A stretch of 64,000 nt of DNA from Saposhnikovia divaricata (lineage: Eukaryota > Streptophyta > Magnoliopsida > Apiales > Apiaceae). A program made the position numbers and the translations under genes. The DNA is taken from positions 66,761,001-66,825,000 of the forward strand of contig CM071596.1 in NCBI GenBank assembly GCA_036435485.1, given 5' to 3'. The notes below the pieces were generated by a model that searched no databases, had not been told where the DNA came from, and saw nothing but the letters and a program-made list of their open reading frames with translations. This document shows, one piece after another, positions 1 through 10,977 of the stretch (position 1 is its first letter; every line of letters begins with the position of its first letter).

Positions 1-740
1 GCTCCTAAAGTAGGAGATAAGAAAACCTACTTACCCTATGCTGCTTTTAATTTGTCCAAGGCAGAAAAAAGAAAAATGTTGTCATCATTGTCCAATATGA
101 AACTTCCATGTGGACATGCGTCAAACATTAAAAATTGTGTATCAATGATCGATATGAAATTGTATGGGCTGAAGTCCCATGACTGTCATGTCCTCCTCAA
201 ACAGTTACTGCCTGTTTCCATCCGCTCTGTTCTACCGAAAAATGTGAGGGTTAGTATGATACGATTGTGTTTCTTCTTCAACTCTCTGTGTAACAAAGTT
301 GTAGATTCGTCAAAACTGAATAAACTACAATTAGATGTGATTTTGACCTTGTGTGAGTTGGAAAAAATATTTCCATCATCATTTTTCGATATCATGATTC
401 ATCTCACGATCCACTTGGTTAGAGAATTGCGTTTATGTGGACCGGTTTTTTATAGATGGATGTATCCATTTGAACGGTTCAATAAAGTTTTAAAAAGTTA
501 TGTACGAAATCGTTTTTATCCGGAAGGTTGTATCGCAGAAAGTTATCTCAAAGAAGAATCAATATAATTTTGCTCAGAATTTAGTAGTGATATTGGCACA
601 ACACCTGGTCTTCGAAAGGATGAAGGAAGGCTTTCCGGTCCATTATCAGTTGCCACAATGAAGGCAGTAGAAGAAAAAGAACGAGACGAGGCGCATCTCC
701 ATGTTCTTCTTAATAATCCTGAAGTGGAACCCTATGTTGT
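1..740 (+). pseudogene. CACTA transposase (TNP2), C-terminal DUF4218 exon
   Basis: The frame is open from base 1, so this is the tail of a larger exon starting outside the window. The protein shows the DUF4218 pattern of plant TNP2 transposases: a Lys-Ala-Glu-Lys-Arg start, the GLKSHDCHVLLKQLLP motif near 160-215, an HLVREL stretch near 412 and the RWMYPFERF motif near 457-483. An in-frame TAA at 565-567 falls just before FCSEF, where intact relatives read on. The reading frame then continues to a GTAAGT donor at 741. The DDE-bearing TNP2 core is upstream, outside the window. Only the stop codon argues against function of this part. Confidence 0.85.
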
Positions 741-823
741 GTAAGTCAAATAAAGAAGTTTCTTTATGCCTGCTGTGGTTTTTTGCATTTGCAATTAATC
801 TTATGTAATGTACTTACTGACAG

Positions 824-1113
824 GATGCATAAGGAGTATTAGGAATGGATTTATCGAGGAAAAAAGAAGACTGCTCAGTGGCTGTTGGGAGTGCACAATC
901 GGCTCTTTGCTGATTGGTTTGAAAAAAAAGTTAGTTTATATTCTTCTCCATTTTTGTTGTTTTGTATATTTTTAAAGTTTTTAAGTTGAATTATCTTTTG
1001 ACGCATTATGATTATGTGTGTTGGTAAGTATTGAAATGATGGAGAATCGTGAAGCTGTTTCCGAAACGATTAGAAGGTTGGCAGGAAAACCATCATTTTC
1101 AGTCTTGACATGT
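824..1113 (+). pseudogene. TNP2 transposase, exons after DUF4218
   Basis: A CAG acceptor at 821-823 joins in frame with the previous exon. The new exon reads VMHKEY, then a TAG stop (840-842), then EWIYRGKKKTAQWLL and an ADWFEKK end near 928. This matches the linker that joins DUF4218 to DUF4216 in CACTA transposases. A further segment near 1035-1110 reads REAVSETIRRLAGKPSF, matching the VSETLRWLA motif at the start of the DUF4216 region, but the rest of DUF4216 is not seen. The exon edges of the second piece are uncertain. Confidence 0.6.
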
Positions 1114-1152
1114 AAATTGTGATTACTTTTAATCATGTAAATTTGGTTTTAG

Positions 1153-1714
1153 GAAATTCATGATTTACAAAGTGGCAGAGTTGGTAAGAGAAAATATCCT
1201 CATCGTTTGTCAAGAAAGGGCTACATTGGTTTGAAGGAGGAAGAGGCAATAACAATAGTCTTTTTTTATTCATACTATTATTTCTTTTTTTATATTTTTA
1301 ATTTGTTGCTTCATTTTTAACAGATTAAGGGTGGAAGGTTGGATCCCGAAGAAGATCCTGACAGAGCAATTTTTTGGAAGAAGGCTCGAAAAACAAAGGA
1401 CGGTGTGATGGATCCAGAACTGGCAGAAGTGTGCGAAAGAATTGTAAGCCTCCTATCATGATAATTATTTATGATAATTTTATTCTCAATAACATGATGC
1501 TTTATGTTGACACCTCTCATGTCTATATATAGGATACCCTACTGGAAGCCAATGAAAAGGGTGAATTTCACCACGGTGCATGTGAAGATGTTCTGACAGT
1601 TGCATTGGAAACTCCTGAGCATTCGGGAAGGGTCCGAGCAGTTGGAGGGTTCATCACTCCAAAAGAATTCTTCGAATTACCCAGAGAGAAAAGGTTCGAA
1701 TCTCAAAGTCAGAG
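1153..1714 (+). pseudogene. Transposase_24-like (Ptta/En/Spm) segment of CACTA ORF2
   Basis: Three exons with good splice sites are visible: 1153 to about 1260, 1324-1443 (donor GTAAGC) and from 1533 (acceptor TATAG). They encode KYPHRLSRKGYIGL, then an acidic segment with FWKKARKTKDGVMDPE, then ETPEHSGRVRAVGGFITP near 1609-1660. The HSGRVRGVG-type motif and the KARxxKDG motif are hallmarks of the plant Transposase_24 family found in the second gene of CACTA elements. The frame ends at a stop near 1716, while the following coiled coil is in another frame, so a small indel near 1710 probably broke the gene. Function of this family is unclear; DNA binding is assumed. Confidence 0.72.
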
Positions 1715-1969
1715 TTGATGGCTCGTGATCGAAAGATGTCTGAGAAGATGCAGAATTTGGAGTCGGAGATTGCTCAATTAAAGGCATTGGTTAATTCCCA
1801 ATCCAGTCTTCATTCACCGATGGTGTCCGACAAAGCAAGTGTCGAACAAGCTGCAGCTTTGGCAGAAGCTAAGACAAAACCGGTAGCTGCAAAAGGATTG
1901 GTGTTGGGTGGTGATGACAAGTCCGTGTTGCTGTTGAGACTCCTCCTCCATCTCCTAAAAATCTGGTAA
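1715..1969 (+). pseudogene. Coiled-coil segment of CACTA ORF2
   Basis: This open stretch encodes MARDRKMSEKMQNLESEIAQ, then a heptad-like run of Leu, Ile and Val through about residue 30, a typical coiled coil. An Ala/Lys-rich linker follows. In CACTA second genes such a coiled coil commonly follows the Transposase_24 domain and precedes the Ulp1 part, and that order holds here. Its ATG is probably internal, not a true start, because the preceding exon is joined through a one-base shift. Confidence 0.5.
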
Positions 1970-2068
1970 AAAAATAGATAGGAGAGTAAATTACGCTTAG
2001 ATGTGGCCCATATTATTTATGTTTTGCATTTTATTGGCTGGTTTAACGTTTTTTCTTCAAATTTCTAG

Positions 2069-3434
2069 GATGGTCAAAATGTGAGTTGGCGGTAAACGAC
2101 ATAATAAACAAGGTTGCTTTTGGTGTTGTTTTTCCCCCTTCTAAATTCGGTGAGAAAATTCATGGAAAGGCTATGCCACCCGGATGGCTACGAGTCTCTG
2201 TTGAAGGCTTTAATTTATTGTTTAAACACGTAACAGTCTGGATGAAAAAATATGGGATGTCAATACAGATTCAATGTGGTCAGGAGGTGTTTGGACATGA
2301 AAAAACCCTTTTTTTGCTAGATGAGAATATTATATCATTATTGGAGTACAATATGATTGGCCAAGCTGTAATCTCAGCTTATATGTTGTAAGTACATATT
2401 TTTTTGTTTATAAATTTTCTCATTCTGCATGTACAATTTATAATGCTAATTTTTTTAGGCACCTGCATACTGAGTTACGTGAGACGGATGAATCAGATAC
2501 ATTTGCTTTTGTCGATCCAGGATTGACATATAAGGTCAATACTGAATTTGAAACCTACATTATAAAACGGCTCAAAGAGGGTAATGCTGATCGTCTGTTC
2601 TTCATGCCACATAATCACAAGTAAGTGTACTCTTTAGATAAGTTAATTTATTGGATCTAATTTGCAACTTTGATAAATGCCAACACTTCTCATTCTTATT
2701 TTCTTAATTTCTGACTGTGATGCCTTTTTTAATTGAAAATAGTATGCATTGGATTTTAATAATCATTTGGGATGGTGAGATTTACATTCTCAATCCATTA
2801 GCTCATGTAGTTCAGTTTCCAGTAGAAAAAGCATTAACAAGGTAATTTCCAGCACTGTGATGAGTTTGGAAGCATTAATTCCTCGATTTTGACATGGAGT
2901 ACTAATTCATTTTTTATAATTTTTTTTGTAGTGCTTTGAAATCTTTCAACGCCGAAACTGGTAGGAGCAGCAAGATGCTGAAAGTAAAGTTTCTCGCTGT
3001 AAGTAATTTTACATTTCGTTCCAATCCAGTGTAATTAAAAATGTTGGTTAATTTGCCAAGGCCTGATATGCCTTTTTTTCAAAAATTGAAACAGGGATCT
3101 CCGAAACAACCTGGTGGTCATGAATGCGGTTACGTTGTAATGCGCTACATGAAAGAGATCACAAAGGATCCGGGATTGACTTTTGCCACGAAGGTAAAAT
3201 TTTGTCTGCTTCTCCTACACTCAGTGTAGTTATATCTGTTATCTTCGATGCATGCATCTCTTTATATGCCTAGTTATATAGTAAGGTTATGAACCTGCAG
3301 GCCATTTCTGTTTGTGTTAAATGATTTTTTTTTGCACATTGTAGTGGCTGAACAAGACTAGAAGAACTTACACTGATGCGGAGCTGGATGAGGTGCGTGT
3401 TGAGGCACTCGAATTCATTCAAGATCGTATTTGA
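2069..3434 (+). pseudogene. Ulp1-type (C48) cysteine protease carried by the CACTA element
   Basis: At least six exons can be followed from an acceptor TTCTAG at 2063-2068 to a TGA at 3432-3434. Catalytic signatures of the Ulp1/SENP family are visible: His in MHWILIIIWD (codon about 2747), an Asn/Asp-position motif ILNPL, Gln in KQPGG (3107-3109) and the nucleophile Cys in HECGYVVMRYMKE (3125-3127). The N-terminal exon (2069-2387) carries a WxxK-like substrate region and ends at GTAAGT. Plant CACTA and MULE elements often carry such genes; the role, perhaps deSUMOylation, is not established. Exon borders at 2931-3096 are the least certain. No stop is seen inside the inferred exons, but the rest of the gene is damaged. 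Confidence 0.75.
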
Positions 3435-4478
3435 CTTTACTTTTATCGGATCAGGTTTTGTTGGATGGATATTCAGTACTAGTGCATGTTGGTTTCTGGA
3501 TTTATAGTACTTGTACCTTTCAGTTGGTTTTTGCGAATTTCTGTGTTTTGCGGATTTAATGTCTAGTACTGTAATGTTTGAATTTGGTTATATATAGCTG
3601 GTTGATTCAGTATACATTCTAGATTGCAAGTTATGCTTGTTTTCGATTATGGCTGGAAGCTAGGAATGTATGTTTGAATGAAATATGGATGCTTGTAAAT
3701 GAATGACATTGGTTGAATGAATGTCTACTTAATTTTGTACATGTTGATGGCAGGTGTCCTGGTAGTTTTGTTTGAATGAATGATTGTTTTCAATTATGCG
3801 TACAATCAAGTTTTGTTTGTATCAATATGAAAAATCACATTAGTTTTTAAATGTCAAATAGAGAAAATTGATGTGTAATAACTACATACACAGCCAATTG
3901 TCAATATAAATTGATGTCTACTTGCAACTTACACATCGATTAGAGACAAGAAAAACGATGTAATACTAGACCTTGCACATCGTTCATTATTATAAAAAAT
4001 GTTATATTAGAAGTCTTAAACATCAGCTGAAAATGATGTCTGATGGACCTCAGACATCGGTTTTAAAATTACTTAACCAATGCAATAGTTATCTTCAGCA
4101 TCGTCTAAAACCGATGTCTATGAGAACTTTATACATCGTTTTTTAAAATTTTTACCGATGTTAATAAAGGCTTAGACATCAATATTTGGAAACAAACAGA
4201 TGTCTATGTCGAATTATTCTATGTTTGCTACATGTTAACTAACAGCTAAGACCTCTAATATTACAATTCAAAAGATAACCTCATGTAGTTAACCCAAGAA
4301 GATAGTTCATAAACATCAGAAATATGTTTAAAACTGATGTATTATACGCTAAAAGACATCGGCCAGGAACCGATGTCTAAACGTTCAGACTTTAGACATC
4401 ACCGACAAAGACATCGGTCAGAATTTTTCAAAGACATCGGCCAGAAACCGATGTCTATTAGCATTTTTTTTAGTAGTG
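3435..4478 (+). repeat. CACTA subterminal repeat region and 3' terminus
   Basis: No gene is present. From about 3895 to 4460 the 10-mer ACCGATGTCT, its complement AGACATCGGT and close variants (GATGTCTA, GACATCGG, ACATCGTT) occur more than fifteen times in both orientations, densest at 4360-4460, where pairs form short hairpins. The element ends TTTTTTTTAGTAGTG. This is the expected arrangement of transposase binding sites next to a CACTA terminus. The 3435-3890 part is AT-rich with no repeats I can see. Confidence 0.85.
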
Positions 4479-7400
4479 TCATAATATCCTTGAGATAGAT
4501 TTGATTTAGCTTCCTTCGAATCACTGTCAGATAATTGATTTGCTCTTTAAGACTCATTCTGTACTCCAATGTATCCCCTCCAACCTTTGCTTGTGAGACT
4601 TGCAGAAACTTCAGAAGGTAGCATCATGATAAGTTTCTGAATTTGCTACTTCTATCAGCTTGGCCTCAGTAACTACATCCACTTCAACTGGTTGATCTTC
4701 TTCATTTATGGAGGTTTTAGCTTGCTCAATTAGCATAGATCCTACGACCACTGTAGAAGTGATGGTTTGTTTTTGGCCACTTGGGGTAGTGATGTGTACA
4801 GGAGGTAGAGTGACAGTTGGTAGAGAAGGTAGAGGTGCATTGACTTTGGCTTTGCCATTGCCTTGAACATGAGAGATTGTAGGTTTTGAGATATATGGTT
4901 GACCACCCTCAGATATTGTAATACCTTTCTCCTTGGGTTTCTCCTTTCTAGACTTCTCTTCTTTTGACTCCCTCTTAGGCTTTGAGTCCCTTAGGTTTCT
5001 CTTCTCCCCCTTAGGCTTGGAGGCAGGCACTGAGGCTTTAGTAGGGGCCCTTGGGTTGGAAGAGGTGAGATTGGCAGATTCATCTGGAAGAGGGAGACCC
5101 ATATGCTTCATCATTGCAGACAACATAGATTGTTGATGCAGAAGAACATCAGCTGTGGTGGAGGCTTGAGTGCTCAACTGCTTAGAGATAGTTGCTACTG
5201 TGTCTGTTAGATGAGCATTGGATTTCTTGAAGGATGTCACTTCTATTTCCAGGGCAGCCACCTTTTTGAATAACTCATTAGATTTGAAACCAGAAAGTGA
5301 CTGTTCTTTGAGTCTCTGCACTTCAAACTTGGTCATCTCATGCCCTGGGACCTCAGTGATCAGCTTGTCTCCATACTGGTTTGCAAAGAGGGTTCTGAGC
5401 ATGGCATTTGCATCAGTTGTCTGATCAGATAATATTTGGAATTTATGCCCCAGACCTGTGACAGCATCTTTCAGTATAGCTAGACCATTATCCATCTTGG
5501 TGCAGGCGGAGTTGCAGACTTTGATGTCTTTGAGAACACTGTCCAACTGAGGGAACCTTGCATCAAAAGCCCTCTTTATCTCTCCCATAGACTTGTCTGT
5601 TGCATCACTTACCTTGTTGACTTCTGATTTGACACCTGTGCCAATGTAGTGTGCAGCCTTGAGGAATCCTTTGTAGGAGTCATTGATGGCTTCATACACT
5701 TCACCAGGAGTTAGGGATTTAGCATTTGAACCCAGTGAAGTGATGTATTCCTCTCTTAGATACTGAAGAGCTTCATTGAGAGTGAGATCAAAATTTCATT
5801 GCATCCAGGCATCTACATTGCCATCTCTCTCAGCATCATCTATTATCTTTGCCTTTTGTATCTCCACATCATCTCTGTGGCATAGGAGAATATCCTCATA
5901 GTCTGGGTTTGGCAGATTTGAAGTAAGTAGGTGTTGAGCAATCTTTGTGAACTCAAGAATCTGATCCACAGCTAAGCTTTGAAGTGCTTCAACCGTCAAT
6001 TGTGGTGGAACAGATCCTGATCCTGAAGCACTACCATGTTGCACAGGCTTCAGCCATTGTGACATAAAGTCAGAGCTAGAGCTAGGTAGGCTAGACTCCT
6101 CAGTTACAGATGCAACTTCTGTTACTGGATGGAATGACTCTACTACTGGTGTCTCCACAGAAGTGGGATGAGTTACACCAATAGTTGACCCATGCACAGA
6201 GTCTCTAGTGAAAACTAGTGAATCCTCTGTGTTTTTGATGGTGTCATTAGGATATGCCCCAGCTCGCATTCCCTCACCATCTGAATGTAGTTCCTGGGTG
6301 GTGAGCAAAGTGTCATGCACTAAGTCACTTGAGTCCATTGGCTCACCAAGAGAAGAAAATTCTTGGTGATCAATGCCTTGCTCCTCAATTGCTTGAGTTG
6401 CAGGCTCCAAAGAAAAATTAGTGTGAGATTCTGGAAGAGAAGTGTATTTTAGAATGGATTTTGGCAACTCCCTCTGAAAAATAGAGGGAGTTTCAATATT
6501 GATGTGCTCTCCCCTCAGTGTTGTGCCAGCCTTATCACTCACATGTGCTGACTCTTTACAGGATTGTGCATTGGGAGGATGCTTGACTCTATAGATGCAC
6601 CCTGTTGAGAGGATACATCTAGTGAACTGTGTGCCCTTGATTTTACAACTTCAGCCATTTGTGTGACTGAAAAGGTGGTTTTAGATTTCTTCTTCTTCTT
6701 CTTTGGCCTTAGTAAGGGTGACTCAGGTTCCTCACTTCCTAAACCTAATTCTACAGCCAAGGCTGCTTCAGTTAAGATTTTTAGTGGTTCAGAAGCAACC
6801 GGTTTTCTCTTCTTCTCCTTTGTACTGACACCACCCTGTTGAGAGGATGATGCAGGTGGCTCTGTGTTTGGTAAAGTGTTTGGCTGAGGGGGTTGGTTAG
6901 CAGGCCCTGGGTTAGCATTTTGATCTACTTGCTTGGGCCTAGCTAACTCTGATTTTGAGGCAAATGTTGGCATGTTGTGGGGGTAAGTCCTAAATAAGCT
7001 CTCCATATTAGGAGTTATTTAGAGTGTTACATCCACATCATTCCTAGTCTCCAAGCTACCAAAAATGAGTTTGGTCATGGATTTCGGATTGCCTATTCTC
7101 TTTTTGTCTAACCCAGGCAATTCAATCAATTTATTATCTATGAAATTAAGTACAGATTGAATAAAATGAGGGAAGAAAATTTCATTACCTCTCTTGGCTG
7201 AGTTCTTACCAAGGCTCCCATACAATTCTTGCATTATGATCAGTCCAACATCAATCTTTCTCCCATATGCTAGAGCATAGCCTATTTATTGAACAGGTGT
7301 GCCGACTTGATCAAAGCTAGACTTCCTTGCTGTGAAGACTTGAAGAAGAGTGGCAAAGACATAGCTCCATTATTTTCTCAAGTACTTCCTATTCAAATTT

Positions 7401-7775
7401 CCAAGCTTGATTTTATCAGATCAAAGAAGTCCTCCAATTCCGCATTCGTGGCTAGTGGGTCATACACTCCTTGTTGTGGCCCCAGTGCTTGATTCATGTC
7501 TTCAGTAGTGATAGTGATTTCCTTGTCCTGAATCTTGCCGTAGACCACGTATGAGGTTATAGCATTCTCTAGGCCACAACCTCCACAATAGCAGTCCTCC
7601 AAAACTGTTCTAGTAGGTCTAGATACATAGTTGGGTTGGCTGAGAGTGCATCCTTGATGTATGATTCAACCATCCATCGAACGAAGCACTTAAAGTTTGC
7701 ACTGGGTGCTGCAACATCGTTGGTCATTGCTATGAAATTGGTGTGGGTAGGAATTGTGAGTTGGGTTTTTTCCAT
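4479..7775 (-). pseudogene. Post-pol ORF of copia-1 (env-like position, function unknown)
   Basis: The likely start is the ATG at 7775-7773 (context AACAATGG). The first ~300 residues resemble the same region of the copia-2 ORF: LLEQFWRTA near 7600, a NRKYLRK motif, then a hydrophobic helical segment and FFPHFIQSVLNF. The middle is acidic, Ser/Pro-rich and carries a Lys tract near 6690. The C-terminal part (5699-4611) has long amphipathic helices followed by a Lys/Glu/Pro-rich tail. Coding continues in another frame right up to the CACTA edge. Defects: in-frame stops near 7020 and 5796 (the latter a probable Trp codon turned TGA) and frameshifts near 7590, 7390, 6600 and 4612. No signal peptide or clear transmembrane anchor is seen, so calling it envelope would be unsafe. 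Confidence 0.7.
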
Positions 7776-7900
7776 TGTTACACAGAGAGGTGAGAAGAGA
7801 ATGAAGGTTGACGTCAGGGTTTTCAAAGGTTTTGGAACTTTAGTTGCCTGAAAATCGAATGAAATGATTTGAACAGTTGTGGAATTGTATATATGTGAGT
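7776..7900 (-). promoter_or_regulatory. Putative internal promoter of the copia-1 post-pol ORF
   Basis: On the - strand a CATATATAC TATA-like box lies at 7895-7887, about 115 bases before the ATG at 7775. It is followed by a pyrimidine-rich leader (CATTCTCTTCTCACCTCTC) ending AACAATGG. The layout is that of an ordinary plant promoter and 5' leader. A similar layout precedes the copia-2 ORF. No transcript evidence is available here. Confidence 0.45.
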
Positions 7901-8365
7901 GACTTGAGTTGTCGATTAGATATATGTTCTGTATCGACAAGTCAGTCATTCGAGAAGTATAAAACAACTATTGGATAAGTCAATAAAGGCTTATTCGATA
8001 TCTCAAGCAGTTTTTAACTCACAGCTGGAAGTTATCTAACTTAAAACATAATTCTAAATTAAATAAAATATGTTTTTATGAGTGATTTAAAATTCTGAAT
8101 AAAAATCCAAAAACGATTAAGATTCAGCGGAAATCCAGCCTTTTCAAATGATTCGACAACTCAAATATTCTATTCGAGAACTCAAATGTTCAGTTCGAGA
8201 ACTCAAATGTCCTATTCGAGAAGTCAAGCAAGTCTCTATTTGATTTCTCCAAAATGCACTATTCGAGAACTCAAGAGTGTTCCAAATAGACTTGTTAGAG
8301 AAGTCGACCATAGACATGACAGTCATTCGAGAAGTCTGACTTATCGTTCTACACTTTCCACTCAT
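7901..8365. repeat. ATTCGAGAA(C/G)TC repeat cluster upstream of the post-pol ORF
   Basis: About ten degenerate copies of a 12-mer like ATTCGAGAACTC or ATTCGAGAAGTC occur on the + strand, densest at 8158-8340, with variants (TATTCGATATCTC, GATTCGACAACTC) towards 7905. The same core, in the opposite orientation, fills the copia-1 LTR at about 21915-22345. Spacing is irregular, roughly 20-30 bases, so this is a cluster of short motifs and not a clean tandem array. The spacer between it and RNase H (8366-8615) shows nothing recognisable. Confidence 0.75.
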
Positions 8366-8615
8366 GAAAGTTAATTTTCACTATCTTTTCAAAAATTCAC
8401 CAGAATTATTCAAATGAAGAATATTCTAACAAATTAAATAGTGATAGTCTTAAAATTTCATAGAAATTTCAAACTAATTCGAATATGATTTTCAGCATGT
8501 GCAACAGATTTGAAATATTTATAAATCATATTTCAGCCAACACTTACTTCAAAAATATTGAGAATTTAGATAAAGTAAGTGTTTACTGCTGCAACAATCT
8601 AGTTGATATTTTCAC

Positions 8616-9336
8616 TTAGCTAGATTCTGAAGAATTCAGCATTCCAATCTCACTAACCAACCTTATGAAGGTCGATTCATCCAATGGCTTAGTGAATATA
8701 TCAGCTAATTGTTTATCTGTACGAACATAATGCAACTCAATGGTTCTATTATTTGCATGCTCCCTAATGAAATGATATCTGATGTCAATGTGCTTTCTTC
8801 TAGAATGATTTACAGGATTGGCAACTATAGAGATTGCACTTGTGTTGTCACACATGATTGGAATTCTTTCCAACACAAGTCCATAATCTCTAAGCTGATT
8901 TCTAATCCAAAGCACTTGAGCACAGCAACTTCCAGCAGCTATGTATTCAGCCTCGGTTGTGGAAGTTGACACAGATTGTTGTTTCTTGTTGTACCAAGAG
9001 ACTAACCTTTGTCCAAAAAACTGGCAGCTACCTGAGGTGCTTTTCCTATCCACTCTGCATCCAACATAATCAGCATCAGAATAACCAACCAGATTGAACC
9101 CTGTGTCCTTAGGATACCATAAACCCAAGTTTGGAGTGCCCTTCAGATATCTAAAGATCCTTTTTATAGCAATCAAATGTGACTCCTTTGGATTTGATTG
9201 AAACCTTGCACACAGACATGTATCTGGCCTACTTGCAGTGAGATAGAGTAAGGAACCAACCATGCCTCTGTAGACTGAGATATCTACTTTCTTGCCTTTA
9301 GCATCTTCATCCAATTTAGTGGCCATGGGTGTCTTT
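8616..9336 (-). pseudogene. pol: Copia-1 RNase H and connection domain
   Basis: This is the C-terminal end of pol, cut from reverse transcriptase by the Athila-like insertion at 9337. The protein has YRGMVGSLLYLTASRPD, RIFRYLKGTPNLGLWYP, GYSDADYVGC (first RNase H acidic residue), STSGSCQFFG, TTEAEYIAA and CDNTSAISI motifs and ends near LADIFTKPLD, all standard for copia RNase H. The ORF ends at a natural-looking stop at 8616. The frame rejoins with RT if the 6965-bp insertion and one copy of TCTTT are removed. It appears intact apart from the insertion, though one short segment (SRPD-TCLCAR) looks a few residues short compared with copia-2. Confidence 0.92.
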
Positions 9337-10964
9337 TGTTTGCACTAAATCACGCAAGAGTACGTGGTCACAAGTAATATATGAAAAGTCAAGTTCGTTC
9401 CCACAGAGATCTGGTTTTGGTTTTAATTCAGTTATTGTACCTATGCAACAATGTATGGTTTTTACTCACTGCTAAGACAATTAACAAATTTTGGGTTTTG
9501 ATTATCTAAATTAACTAAGAAGCAAATTAACAAAACTAAGAATTACTTAACTAATGAGAATTAAAACCGAATAACTTATATGAGAATAAACATGGGATCC
9601 TAACTTCATTAAATACTTCGCTTAGAGTTGATGCCTTTAATCAAAGTATGTGATGGTTATGATATCTGATCAGACAACACGAAACAAGTATACGCTACTT
9701 CTCAGTATACGAATACCAAACTAAACATACATCCACAAAAGAGATAGAAGATGAATAGACACCAATTATGTTTAGACCCTATATCTCTATAAGATTTGAA
9801 AACATAACGGTTGAAGAACAAGTTGTCTATTAAGATCACATAGGGCAGCATAATATATCTCTATTTACGCTACAAATCATGATGTCAATCATACATCAAC
9901 TTATTCTATGCTAGCATGGCAAGTTCTAAATCTCAAGATCCACTCTCGTTTCACAAGAGATTAACAGATTAGATGTTAGCTACGCATCTAACAATTAAGC
10001 ATAACCATATGAGGATATCAAGAATTCATCACACACAAATCTTTAAAGCAATCAAACTACTAAACTACATAGATAAATCCGTTAGAATCCCACGATAACG
10101 ATTAGTTCATAATTGAACCTCTCGTCATCATGGGATCTGATGAAACCATGATAATAAACAAAGATCTGAATAATAAACTAGAGTAATAGAGTTTAGAAAA
10201 CAAATCCAAAACGAGCATAGAAGAATAGAAAAGATGAAGTAGATCTAGATCTCCGTTGCTTGTCACGAGCGTTGGGAATCCTTCTCCAAGTCTCTCTCGT
10301 CTCCCTCTATGTGTTATGTTAAGTGTTTTTTTTTTGTTTTATGATGATAGGATGTGTTTATATAGGCCATGGAAGTATTTTCCAGCAAGAAACTATCAAA
10401 ACAGAATTAAAATATAATTTCCGCAAAGTACGTTTCCTAAAATGATTCTGTTTTGAAGGAAAATTTGTAACTGACTTTTCTTCAGTATTTCTGGGCCGTT
10501 CCAGTCGTAATTGGACCTCTGAACCACTTTAGAATGAAAGAGAATCTCGTTAGCTTCGCATGGACTGTAAGATCATCCAAAACGGACTTGTAGAACTCAA
10601 GATATGACCCAAACAGTGAATCAGGAATTCTGCCAGCGACCGCGCGCATCCTTCTGTTCCACGCGCTGCCTGCGCGTACCACGTGCAGCCAGCACCCAGA
10701 ATTATATCCAATATTGTATAAAATTTCATTGTCTTCGCGTGAGCTGTAAGATCGCTGAATTCGGACTTCTAGAACTCCAGATATGGCCAAAACAATGCAG
10801 ACTGCGCAACCTACCCGGAAATCCGAATTTTCCACAACCTAACCGACATTTTACAATCCTGCACAACTAAACAAAACACATCAAATATACAACAAACTTG
10901 AGGCCAAATACATCAAATTAAGTGAATATGGAACGCTCCAAGTGGGTATAAAATCCACTTATCA
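9337..10964 (-). repeat. Athila-1 3' LTR
   Basis: The sequence starts TGTTTGCACTAAATCACGC and ends CCACTTATCA on the + strand, and matches 14645-16301 almost throughout. On the - strand a TATATAAA box is at about 10364-10357. A GC-rich block (10635-10697, with CGCGCGCATC and CTGCGCGTACC) lies about 280 bases upstream of it. Short ORFs here are chance reads through the LTR. Confidence 0.92.
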
Positions 10965-10977
10965 CACCCCCAAACTT
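10965..10977 (-). other. Athila-1 polypurine tract
   Basis: On the - strand AAGTTTGGGGGTG directly precedes the 3' LTR, where plus-strand DNA synthesis would be primed. An identical 13-mer lies internally at 12329-12317 and a close relative at about 11894-11882. Confidence 0.8.

Larger units (their letters stand above)
1..4478 (+). mobile_element. CACTA (En/Spm) transposon, 3' part
   Basis: The left end is outside the window. The right end is the TAGTG terminus at 4474-4478, followed by TCA, the presumed 3-bp target duplication. Inside are exons for the end of a TNP2-type transposase, a Transposase_24-like segment, a coiled coil and a Ulp1-type cysteine protease, all on the + strand. The last kilobase is non-coding and full of ACCGATGTCT/AGACATCGGT repeats in both orientations, the usual subterminal binding sites of CACTA transposases. 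The DNA directly right of 4478 is coding sequence of copia-1 read on the - strand, so the element sits inside that retrotransposon. In-frame stops at 565 and 840 and a frameshift near 1710 make it non-autonomous now. Confidence 0.88.

Noticed and set aside
4479..7775. Calling the post-pol ORF an envelope protein
   Set aside because: No signal peptide, fusion peptide or clear membrane anchor; only the position is env-like.
7901..8365. Regularly recurring ATTCGAG motifs look like a CRISPR array
   Set aside because: Repeats are short, degenerate, irregularly spaced and occur in a plant retrotransposon spacer with copies in its LTR; no cas genes.
10482..10870. 117- and 88-codon ORFs at the Athila-1 LTR
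   Set aside because: Overlapping opposite-strand frames in LTR sequence; the copy in the other LTR is not conserved as protein.
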